A DNA stretch of 21,647 nucleotides, from assembly GCA_904501705.1 (NCBI GenBank), contig CAJGCA010000028.1, positions 1-21,647 of the forward strand, read 5' to 3'. Position 1 is the stretch's first letter. Every line of letters starts with the position of its first letter. The translations under genes were made by a program, and so were the position numbers. This document shows positions 14,623 to 21,468 of this stretch, in pieces. The notes under the pieces are model-generated. The model was given only the letters and a program-made list of their open reading frames with translations, had not been told where the DNA came from and did not search any database. Source of the DNA: Clostridiaceae bacterium (GTDB lineage Bacteria > Bacillota > Clostridia > Oscillospirales > Acutalibacteraceae).

Positions 14623-15304
14623 CCCTCGTTGGCAGCAATACCACCACTGGCTGTACGTGCTCGTACTGCCGGTGTATTTGGCACTGTTTTTTATCACCGA
14701 GCATTTCATCGGCGCCGATGCGAGCTATACCGTCATCTATCACACGCTCGATGATCTCGTTCCCTTTTGTGAATGGTTCTACATTCCTTACGTGCTGTGG
14801 TATCCCTTTATGGGGCTGGTCGGGCTGTATCTCGCCTTTAAGGACGGCGAAGGCTTCAAACGCTATATGACCTATATCGGCGCCAGTTTTATCACCGCGA
14901 TCGGGCTGTTCGTGCTCTTTCCGAATGGGCAAGACCTGCGCCCCGATCTTGCTGCGCTTGGGCGGGACAACCTCTTCACCCGTGCGATCGCCGCACTGTA
15001 CGTCGCGGATACCAACACCAACGTCTGCCCCAGTCTGCACGTCGTCGGCTCAATGGCGGCGGTGTTTGGCATCTTCCACCACCCCCGTCTGCGCAAAACC
15101 GTGTGGCTGCCGATCGGCGGCATCATTCTCGCGGTGCTTATCTGCCTGTCCACCGTGTTTCTCAAACAGCATTCGGTGGTCGACGTGTTTGTCGGCATTC
15201 CTTACGGTTTTCTGATGTATGGGGCGGTGTATTGGCTGCCCGCGCTGTTCAAAAAGCGTGAGCGCAAGTCATTTAAAACGTCCATTGCGACCGAAAAGCC
15301 GTGA
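14594..15304 (+). CDS. PAP2-family membrane phosphatase or phosphotransferase
   Basis: 236-residue integral membrane protein, about six hydrophobic segments. PSLHVVGSMAA (146-156) matches PAP2 motif C2 (PS-x-H), and STVFLKQHSVVDVFVG (186-201) matches motif C3 with catalytic-type H193 and D197. The C1 motif (KxxxxxxRP) is not obvious. This PSLHV/KQHSVVDV pattern is closer to the AUR1/inositol-phosphotransferase branch than to plain phosphatidate phosphatases. The predicted reaction is hydrolysis or transfer of a lipid phosphate at the membrane surface. The ATG at 14594 follows GGAGG by 9 nt and overlaps the preceding gene by 29 bp, so it is the third coupled gene. No terminator lies directly after it; the next T-run hairpin is in the glgP leader. 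Confidence 0.85.
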   Translation: MSKQNRITNSPRWQQYHHWLYVLVLPVYLALFFITEHFIGADASYTVIYHTLDDLVPFCEWFYIPYVLWYPFMGLVGLYLAFKDGEGFKRYMTYIGASFITAIGLFVLFPNGQDLRPDLAALGRDNLFTRAIAALYVADTNTNVCPSLHVVGSMAAVFGIFHHPRLRKTVWLPIGGIILAVLICLSTVFLKQHSVVDVFVGIPYGFLMYGAVYWLPALFKKRERKSFKTSIATEKP

Positions 15305-15381
15305 TTTTTTGTTTATTTTGACTAATTTTTCGGAAACTTTCTCGCAAGAAATGAAATATTTTCGGCATTTTACAAAAATAT

Positions 15382-15410
15382 TTGCATTATTGCGCTCAGT
15401 AGTATATAAT
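15382..15410 (+). promoter_or_regulatory. SigA-type promoter for glgP
   Basis: TTGCAT (15382-15387), 17-nt spacer, TATAAT (15405-15410). The predicted start lies near 15417, only a few bases before a strong hairpin. Confidence 0.78.
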
Positions 15411-15421
15411 GGTATAGACGA

Positions 15422-15457
15422 CGCGCCGCTGACGGTTGTCAGCGGCGCGCGGTTTTT
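15422..15457 (+). terminator. Terminator-like hairpin inside the glgP 5' leader
   Basis: A perfect 12-bp GC stem (15422-15433 with 15438-15449, GGTT loop) is followed by CGG and TTTTT, then the GGAGG of glgP at 15461-15465. It lies downstream of the glgP promoter, so it may stop read-through from the lipid operon, attenuate glgP, or cap and stabilise the glgP mRNA. Confidence 0.7.
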
Positions 15458-15472
15458 CAAGGAGGCTACACG

Positions 15473-17917
15473 ATGAGCAAACGCGAAACGGTGACCAAGA
15501 AACCTACGGCGGCTTCTGTCAAAGCCGACCTCAAAAAGCAGTTGACCGACAAACTGCTGCATAACTTCTCAGTACAGCCTGAAGATGCAACCAACGAGCA
15601 CCTGTATAACGCGCTGGTGCTGGTACTGCGCGACCGTACGCGATCGAGCCGCGTGGATTACATCCACCGCGCGCACAAGCAGGATGCCAAGCAGGTGTAT
15701 TATATGAGCATGGAGTTCCTGATGGGACGCTCGCTCAAAAACACGCTGTACAACCTCGACCTGACCGATGCCGCCGCGGCGGTGATGAAGGATTTTGGCG
15801 TTAAGCTCGAAAAGCTGTATGACCTCGAGCCCGATGCGGGACTTGGCAACGGCGGTCTCGGCCGTCTCGCCGCCTGCTTCCTCGATGGTCTGGCGACCAA
15901 CTCCATCCCCGCGATCGGGTATTCCCTCTTGTACGAATACGGCATCTTTCGCCAGAAGTTGGTCGACGGCTGGCAGACGGAGCTGCCCGACTTCTGGCTG
16001 CCCGGTGGCGAGAGCTGGCTGCTCCCCCGCCCCGAGCTGGCAAAGGAAGTGCGCTTTGACGGCTACGTCGATGAGTGGTGGGATAATAACGGTCTGCACC
16101 ACATCGAACACCGCGACGCCGCCGTCGTCATCGCTCAGCCCTTCGACCTGATGGTCGCAGGCAAGGACGGGCGCGGCGTATCCACCCTGCGTCTGTGGCG
16201 CTCCACCGCCCCCGGCATGGATATGTCGCTGTTTAACCAGGGGGAGTATATGCGCGCAATGGAACGCAAAGCAATGGCAGAGGTTATCACGCAGGTGCTC
16301 TACCCCGCCGACAACCACCGCGAAGGTAAGAGCCTTCGTCTGTCGCAGCAGTATTTTCTCGTATCCGCGTCAATGCAGGATATCGTGCGCCGTCACCTCG
16401 AAAAATACGGCACGATGGATAACCTACCCGACCTCGCGGCGGTGCACATCAACGACACCCACCCGACGCTCGCGATCCCCGAGCTGATGCGCATCCTGCT
16501 CGACGAGTGCGGGTATAGCTGGGAGGCGGCGTGGGACATCGTCCACCGCACCTTCGCCTACACCAACCACACCGTGATGGCGGAGGCACTGGAGTGCTGG
16601 CCGGAGGACCTCTTCCGTCAGCGTCTGCCCCGCATCTATCAGATCGTGTGCGAGATCAACAAGCGCTATAGCGAGCAGATGATGGCAGCGACCGGCGGCG
16701 ACCGCGAGAAGGTCAGCCGCATGGCGATCATCAGCTACGGCGTCATCAAGATGGCGAATCTCTGCGTCGCCGCCTGCCACTCGGTCAACGGCGTATCGCA
16801 GCTGCACAGCGAGATCGTCAAGCACACCGTGTTCCCTGAGGCATACGGTGTCGCGCCCGAGAAGTTCACGAACGTCACCAACGGCATCGCCCACCGCCGC
16901 TGGCTGTGTCAGGCGAACCCCGAGCTGGCGGGCTGGATCAAGGATAAGATCGGTAACGGCTTCATCCTCGACGCCGCTGAGTTGGAAAAGCTGGTGCCTT
17001 ACACCGACGATGCCGCCGCACGCGAGACCTTTATGGCGATCAAGCGCCGCAACAAGGAGCGTCTTGCCGCCTACGTCAAGCGCGAGAACGGCGTCAAGCT
17101 AGATGCCGACTCGCTGTTTGACGTGCAGGTCAAGCGTCTGCACGAGTATAAGCGTCAGCATCTCAACGCCCTGCACATCCTGAGCACGTATCAGATGCTC
17201 AAGGACAACCCCAATATGGAGTTCACTCCCCGCACCTACATCTTCGGTGCTAAGTCCGCGCCCGGGTATTTCCTCGCCAAGGAGATCATCCAGTTCATCT
17301 GCCGTCTGAGCAAGATGATCGAGAACGATCCCGCCGTGCGGGATAAGCTGAAGGTCGTCTACATTGAGGACTACCGCGTCACCTTAGCTGAGCTGCTGAT
17401 GCCCGCCGCGGATATCAGCGAGCAGATCTCGCTCGCAGGTACGGAGGCGAGCGGTACCGGCAATATGAAGCTGATGATGAACGGCGCCATCACACTCGGC
17501 ACGCTCGACGGTGCGAACGTGGAGATATGCGATGCAGTCGGCGAGGAGAATATGTTCCTGTTCGGCATGCGCACTGAAGAGGTCGAGGCACTGAAGCGTC
17601 AGGGCTACGATCCTCGCGGCTACTATATGGAGAACGGCGCCATTCACGGTGCGATCGATATGATGTATCAGGGCTTTGAGGGACGCAACTACAGCGAGAT
17701 CGCGGGCTCGCTCACGGGCAGCGACCCGTATATGGTGCTCGCGGACTTCGCCGATTACGCACGCGCGCAGAACGCCTCGGGCGAGCTCTACCGCGATGCG
17801 GACACGTGGGCAAAGAAGGCGCTGCTCAACACCGCTTGCAGCGGCATCTTCGCATCCGATCGCTCGATTCGCGACTACAACGAGCGCATCTGGCACGCAA
17901 AACCCGTGAAAAAATAA
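15473..17917 (+). CDS. glgP: Glycogen/maltodextrin phosphorylase (GT35)
   Basis: PLP-dependent cytoplasmic enzyme releasing glucose 1-phosphate from alpha-1,4-glucans. 814 residues, the family's normal size. Recognisable stretches: YYMSMEFLMGRSL near 77-89, DAGLGNGGLGRLAACFLD (active-site glycine loop), NDTHPTLAIPELMR, TNHTVMAEALE, NVTNGIAHRRWL, VKRLHEYKRQ, and EASGTGNMKLMMNGA with the PLP lysine at about K666, followed by GTLDGANVEI. No N-terminal phosphorylation region of the vertebrate type is evident; the start is MSKRETVTKK. AAGGAGG is well placed before the ATG. Monocistronic, with its own promoter, a hairpin leader and a strong terminator. The exact substrate (glycogen versus maltodextrin) cannot be told from sequence. 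Confidence 0.97.
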   Translation: MSKRETVTKKPTAASVKADLKKQLTDKLLHNFSVQPEDATNEHLYNALVLVLRDRTRSSRVDYIHRAHKQDAKQVYYMSMEFLMGRSLKNTLYNLDLTDAAAAVMKDFGVKLEKLYDLEPDAGLGNGGLGRLAACFLDGLATNSIPAIGYSLLYEYGIFRQKLVDGWQTELPDFWLPGGESWLLPRPELAKEVRFDGYVDEWWDNNGLHHIEHRDAAVVIAQPFDLMVAGKDGRGVSTLRLWRSTAPGMDMSLFNQGEYMRAMERKAMAEVITQVLYPADNHREGKSLRLSQQYFLVSASMQDIVRRHLEKYGTMDNLPDLAAVHINDTHPTLAIPELMRILLDECGYSWEAAWDIVHRTFAYTNHTVMAEALECWPEDLFRQRLPRIYQIVCEINKRYSEQMMAATGGDREKVSRMAIISYGVIKMANLCVAACHSVNGVSQLHSEIVKHTVFPEAYGVAPEKFTNVTNGIAHRRWLCQANPELAGWIKDKIGNGFILDAAELEKLVPYTDDAAARETFMAIKRRNKERLAAYVKRENGVKLDADSLFDVQVKRLHEYKRQHLNALHILSTYQMLKDNPNMEFTPRTYIFGAKSAPGYFLAKEIIQFICRLSKMIENDPAVRDKLKVVYIEDYRVTLAELLMPAADISEQISLAGTEASGTGNMKLMMNGAITLGTLDGANVEICDAVGEENMFLFGMRTEEVEALKRQGYDPRGYYMENGAIHGAIDMMYQGFEGRNYSEIAGSLTGSDPYMVLADFADYARAQNASGELYRDADTWAKKALLNTACSGIFASDRSIRDYNERIWHAKPVKK

Positions 17918-17928
17918 AGCACTACCCG

Positions 17929-17967
17929 CTTGCGGCGTGAACGAATCGTTCACGCCGCAAGTTTTTT
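17929..17967 (+). terminator. Intrinsic terminator after glgP
   Basis: A long perfect inverted repeat (17929-17944 with 17946-17961) is followed by TTTTTTG. Confidence 0.95.
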
Positions 17968-17987
17968 GTTTTCTTGTCAAAAATCGG

Positions 17988-18016
17988 TTGCCAAAAGGAA
18001 AAAGATATGCTAAAAT
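17988..18016 (+). promoter_or_regulatory. SigA-type promoter for eutS-eutP
   Basis: TTGCCA (17988-17993), 17-nt spacer, TAAAAT (18011-18016) preceded by TGC as an extended -10. The leader is only ~30 nt and shows no ANTAR-type dual hairpin or cobalamin riboswitch. Confidence 0.72.
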
Positions 18017-18053
18017 ATAGATGTGTAATTTTAACTTAGAAAGGGGTGTGACG

Positions 18054-18413
18054 ATGGAACTTCAGGATAAACTGCGCTTAGTACAGGAGCTCGTTCCCGG
18101 TAAGCAGATCACCATCGCCCACATCATTGCCAATCCCGACGCGATCATCTATCGCAAGCTCGGTCTTGACCCCGCGGTGGACTACAGCCGCGCCGCCATC
18201 GGCATCGTCACGATATCCCCTGCCGAGACCGCGATCATCGCGGGCGATATCGCCATCAAGACCTCGGGCGTGGAACTTGGCTTCGTCGACCGCTTTAGCG
18301 GCACGCTCATCGTCACGGGTCGCGTGTCCGAGGTGGAGGCCGCCCTGCGCGCGCTGACCGACTATTGCCGCGACACCCTCGGCTTCGCCGTCTGCGACAT
18401 CACCAAAACGTAA
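18054..18413 (+). CDS. eutS: EutS/PduU-type bacterial microcompartment shell protein
   Basis: Hexameric BMC-domain shell protein of the permuted EutS/PduU type. 119 residues (E. coli EutS is 111). The match is clear along the length: VQELVPGKQITIAHIIANP, AIGIVTISPAETAIIAGDIA, VELGFVDRFSGTLIVTGRV and the C-terminal CDITKT. In known systems EutS is one of several shell proteins and cannot form a compartment alone. GAAAGGGGTG precedes the ATG at 18054; an in-frame ATG 33 nt earlier lacks a site. The stop TAA shares its last A with the eutP start (TAATG), so the two are translationally coupled. No other eut, pdu or shell gene lies within the window. Confidence 0.93.
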   Translation: MELQDKLRLVQELVPGKQITIAHIIANPDAIIYRKLGLDPAVDYSRAAIGIVTISPAETAIIAGDIAIKTSGVELGFVDRFSGTLIVTGRVSEVEAALRALTDYCRDTLGFAVCDITKT

Positions 18414-18859
18414 TGAAGAAGATTATTTTGATGGGGCGCGTCGCCAGCGGTAAAACTACCCTCACGCAGGCACTGCGCGGCGAGTCCATCCATTATCACA
18501 AGACACAGTATATCCGCCACTCGAATGTCGTCATCGACACCCCCGGCGAATATGCCGAGACACAACACCTCGGGCGCGCGCTTGCGCTGTACACCTACGA
18601 GGCAGACGTGGTCGGGCTGCTGCTCAGCGCGACGGAACCGTATAGCTTATACCCGCCCTGCGTGACCCCGTGCTGTAACCGTCCCGTCATCGGCATCGTC
18701 ACCCACATAAACGAGCCGGACGGTGATCCCGCCCGCGCGGAGCGCTGGCTGCGGCTTGCGGGCTGCACAACGATATTCCACGTCGACAGCACCATCGGCG
18801 AGGGCGTGCGGGATATTCTGAACTATCTGCGCGAGCCCGACGATCCCCCGATTGAATAA
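18413..18859 (+). CDS. eutP: EutP/PduV-family P-loop NTPase
   Basis: Small P-loop NTPase of the ethanolamine/propanediol microcompartment family; EutP of Salmonella has been reported to act as an acetate kinase, and PduV associates with compartments. 148 residues (E. coli 159). P-loop GRVASGKT (8-15), G3 region DTPGEY (42-47). The usual NKxD/TKxD guanine-specificity motif is replaced by THIN (97-100), so GTP specificity is doubtful. Three cysteines at 83, 87 and 88 (PPCVTPCC) are unusual. It starts at the A of the eutS stop codon with no ribosome binding site of its own, implying translational coupling, and ends at a bidirectional terminator. Confidence 0.9.
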   Translation: MKKIILMGRVASGKTTLTQALRGESIHYHKTQYIRHSNVVIDTPGEYAETQHLGRALALYTYEADVVGLLLSATEPYSLYPPCVTPCCNRPVIGIVTHINEPDGDPARAERWLRLAGCTTIFHVDSTIGEGVRDILNYLREPDDPPIE

Positions 18860-18865
18860 ACAAAT

Positions 18866-18905
18866 AACAGCCGTGTTCCTCTCTGAACACGGCTGTTTTC
18901 TTTTT
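18866..18905. terminator. Bidirectional terminator between eutP and nadE
   Basis: A perfect 13-bp stem (18866-18878 with 18885-18897, CTCTCT loop) is followed by TTCTTTTT on the plus strand. The minus-strand T-tract (ATTTGTTTATT) is weaker. Confidence 0.88.
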
Positions 18906-19635
18906 ACATATTCGATTCGAATACCGGCATCAGTTCGAGTTTGAACTGATTAATGCGGTGTAGATGGTCGATGCGCGCCTTTTTATCGGCGTCGTCGATC
19001 TCGCCCGTGCGAATGTAGCGGTCAAGCTCGGCATAGGTGAAGCCGAGATTTTCCTCGTCCGTCTTGCCGCACAGCCCGTCGATGGGGGTCTTTTCCACCA
19101 GCTCAGCAGGTAAGCCGAGCAGATGACCGATCTGCTTGACCTCGGCGACCGTCAGGCGGCTCAAGGGACTGAAATCCCCTGCCGCGTCGCCGTAGCGAGT
19201 AGAATACCCCACCCAGTCCTCCGACAGATTGCAGGTGTTCGCGACGCGACCATTCAGGCTCTGTGATACCGCATACAGCGCCGCCATACGAATGCGGGGC
19301 GGCAAGTTCGTGCGGCTCTGCGTCGACAGCGGCACGCTGTCGGAAATCGCGGCGGTGAGCCCCTCGACCGCCGCCTTGACGTTGACGATATGATAGGCGA
19401 TGCCGAGGTGGTTGACGAGCTGCAGAGAGCAGTCGATGTCCGCTTGCTCGCCGCAGGGCATCAGCACGCCGATCACCCGCTCGCGCCCGAGCGCTTCCAC
19501 GCACAGAGCAGCAACGACCGAGCTGTCCTTGCCGCCCGAAATGCCGACGACCGCATTGCAGTCGGGGCCGTTCTCGGCGAAGAACTGACGGATCCATTCG
19601 ACACACGCATTTTTCACTTTCAGCGCATCAAACAT
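18904..19635 (-). CDS. nadE: NAD synthetase, ammonia-dependent type
   Basis: Last step of NAD synthesis: amidation of nicotinic acid adenine dinucleotide using ATP and ammonia. 243 residues, with no glutaminase (nitrilase) domain, so NH3-dependent. The PP-loop GISGGKDSS (~31-39) binds ATP; NTCNLSEDWVGYSTRYGDAAGDFSPL is the characteristic NaAD-site region, and TPIDGLCGKTDEE lies in the flexible loop. An in-frame GTG sits 9 nt upstream, but it overlaps the AAGGAG site, so the ATG at 19635-19633 is chosen. It lies 12 nt downstream of the ABC-F stop on the same strand and is probably cotranscribed with it. Confidence 0.95.
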   Translation of the reverse strand: MFDALKVKNACVEWIRQFFAENGPDCNAVVGISGGKDSSVVAALCVEALGRERVIGVLMPCGEQADIDCSLQLVNHLGIAYHIVNVKAAVEGLTAAISDSVPLSTQSRTNLPPRIRMAALYAVSQSLNGRVANTCNLSEDWVGYSTRYGDAAGDFSPLSRLTVAEVKQIGHLLGLPAELVEKTPIDGLCGKTDEENLGFTYAELDRYIRTGEIDDADKKARIDHLHRINQFKLELMPVFESNM

Positions 19636-19647
19636 CGGTATCACTCC

Positions 19648-21246
19648 TTACAGCCCGTTCGCGGACTTAAACTCCAGGAAATCATCGTAGGTCATCATCT
19701 TATCCAGCAGTTTGCCGTCCTTGATTTCCATAATGCGGTTGGCGACCGTCTGGATGAACTGGTGGTCGTAGGACGAGAACAGCACGTTGCCGCCAAACGC
19801 CTCAAGACCGTTGTTGACGGCGGTGATGGATTCGAGGTCAAGGTGGTTGGTCGGTTGGTCGAGGACGAGCACGTTGGAACCATACATCATCATACGCGAC
19901 AGCATACAACGCACCTTTTCGCCACCCGACAGCACCTTGACGGGCTTTAACACGTCGTCGCCCGAGAACAGCATCTTGCCGAGGAAGCCGCGCAGGTAGG
20001 TCTCGGTGTTATCGCTCGAATACTGGTTGAGCCATTGCAACAGGTTCATATCGTTGCCTTCGAAATAGGCGGTGTTGTCCTTCGGGAAATAGGAAAGACT
20101 GGTCGTGCCGCCCCATTTGTAACTGCCCTCGTCGGGCTCCATCTCGCCCGTGAGAATTTTAAACAGCGTGGTGGTCGCGATCTCATCCTGACCGACAAAC
20201 GCGATCTTGTCGCCCTTGTTGACGCGGAAGGAGATGTTATCCAGCACCTTGACGCCGTCCACCGTCTTGGAAATGCCCTCGACGGCGAGAATCTCCTTGC
20301 CTGCCTCGCGGTCCATCTGGAAGCCGACATAGGGGTAACGGCGAGAGGACGCCGGCATCTCCTCGACGGTCAATTTGTCAAGCAGCTTGCGGCGAGAGGT
20401 CGCCTGACGGGATTTCGACTTGTTCGCGGAGAAGCGCTGAATAAAGCTCTGCAGTTCCTTGATCTTCTCCTCGTTCTTGCGGTTCTGCTCGCGCATCATG
20501 CGCTGAATGAGCTGGCTGGACTCGTACCAGAAATCGTAGTTGCCGACGTAAATGCGAATCTGCGTATAGTCCACGTCGACGATGTGGGTGCAGACGTTGT
20601 TAAGGAAGTGGCGGTCGTGGGACACGACGATAACGGTGCCCTCATAGTCCATCAGGAAGTCCTCAAGCCAGCGGATGGAGTCAATGTCGAGGTGGTTGGT
20701 CGGCTCATCGAGCAGAATGATGTCGGGCGCGCCGAACAGCGCACGCGCGAGCAACACCTTAACTTTCTCCTTGTCCGCAAGCGTGCTCATCATCTCATAC
20801 AGCAAATCGTTGGAGAGACCCAAGCCCTGCAGAATCTGCCCTGCCTCGGTCTCCGCCTCCCAACCGTTCATTTCGGCAAACTCGCCCTCGAGCTGTGCCG
20901 CCAATTCGCCGTCCTCGTCGGAGAAATCCTCTTTCGCGTACAGAGCATCCTTTTGCTGCATGATTTCATACAGGCGAGGGTTGCCCTGAATGATGGTGTC
21001 GAGCACGGTGAACTCGTCGTAGGCGTAGTGGTCCTGCTTGAGCACCGACATACGGGTGCGGTGGTCGATGATGACCTCGCCCGTGGTCGGCTCGAGGTCG
21101 CCAGACAGAATGCGCAGGAATGTGGACTTGCCTGCACCGTTCGCGCCGATAACGCCGTAGCAGTTGCCGCCGACGAATTTGAGATTGACGTGCTTAAACA
21201 GGTTTTGGCCGCCAAAGTTGATACTTAAATCCGAAACTGTAACCAT
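19648..21246 (-). CDS. ABC-F family ATPase (YkpA/YbiT-like)
   Basis: Soluble twin-ATPase protein, no membrane domain, of the ribosome-associated ABC-F family (translation factor or stress/antibiotic protection). 532 residues. NBD1: Walker A GANGAGKS (34-41), degenerate signature TLADKEK (155-161), intact DEPTNHLD (180-187) and SHDR (209-212). The ~240-310 linker is helical and basic. NBD2: Walker A lacks its lysine (GQDEIATTT, 352-360), signature LSGGEK (439-444) is intact, the catalytic Glu is Gln (LDQPTNHLD, 462-470), and the H-loop reads SYDH. So only one composite ATP site, NBD1 Walker motifs with the NBD2 signature, looks competent. The start at 21246 has GGAGG upstream. It is followed directly by nadE. 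Confidence 0.92.
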   Translation of the reverse strand: MVTVSDLSINFGGQNLFKHVNLKFVGGNCYGVIGANGAGKSTFLRILSGDLEPTTGEVIIDHRTRMSVLKQDHYAYDEFTVLDTIIQGNPRLYEIMQQKDALYAKEDFSDEDGELAAQLEGEFAEMNGWEAETEAGQILQGLGLSNDLLYEMMSTLADKEKVKVLLARALFGAPDIILLDEPTNHLDIDSIRWLEDFLMDYEGTVIVVSHDRHFLNNVCTHIVDVDYTQIRIYVGNYDFWYESSQLIQRMMREQNRKNEEKIKELQSFIQRFSANKSKSRQATSRRKLLDKLTVEEMPASSRRYPYVGFQMDREAGKEILAVEGISKTVDGVKVLDNISFRVNKGDKIAFVGQDEIATTTLFKILTGEMEPDEGSYKWGGTTSLSYFPKDNTAYFEGNDMNLLQWLNQYSSDNTETYLRGFLGKMLFSGDDVLKPVKVLSGGEKVRCMLSRMMMYGSNVLVLDQPTNHLDLESITAVNNGLEAFGGNVLFSSYDHQFIQTVANRIMEIKDGKLLDKMMTYDDFLEFKSANGL

Positions 21247-21262
21247 AATATCCTCCTAATTT

Positions 21263-21284
21263 TGCCGAAAATCCGAATTCGGCA
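21263..21284 (-). promoter_or_regulatory. Hairpin in the ABC-F leader
   Basis: TGCCGAA (21263-21269) pairs with TTCGGCA (21278-21284). The repeat includes a perfect 10-bp palindrome CCGAATTCGG (21273-21282). It lies between promoter and GGAGG of the ABC-F gene. Role unknown. Confidence 0.4.
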
Positions 21285-21297
21285 CACATACTCTTTT

Positions 21298-21326
21298 AGT
21301 ATACTGGAAACGAGCGGAAAATGCAA
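21298..21326 (-). promoter_or_regulatory. SigA-type promoter for ABC-F (and nadE)
   Basis: Minus strand: TTGCAT (rc of 21321-21326), 17-nt spacer, TATACT (rc of 21298-21303). Confidence 0.72.
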
Positions 21327-21394
21327 CTGTTTCGGTCTGTTTTTTGCGAAAATGGAGTGACGATACAAGGGAAAAGTCACTGCCACACAAATAT

Positions 21395-21423
21395 TTGACA
21401 ATGATTTTCATATGTGTTACTCT
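21395..21423 (+). promoter_or_regulatory. Promoter with overlapping Fur-like box
   Basis: TTGACA (21395-21400), 17-nt spacer, TACTCT (21418-21423). Bases 21396-21410 read TGACAAT-G-ATTTTCA, matching the 7-1-7 Fur consensus TGATAAT-N-ATTATCA at 12 of 14 fixed positions and covering the -35. A Fur-family repressor bound here would block polymerase. Confidence 0.55.
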
Positions 21424-21468
21424 GTAAGTGATGACAACACGCCGAATTTCTTCTTAGGAGGTGCCGAG

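Noticed and set aside
17994..18053. EutV (ANTAR) antiterminator hairpins ahead of eutS
   Set aside because: Only ~30 nt of leader follow the promoter, with no paired hairpins; no EutV/EutW genes are seen.
20035..21228. 397-codon plus-strand open frame opposite the ABC-F gene
   Set aside because: Shadow frame; the minus strand encodes an unambiguous ABC-F protein.
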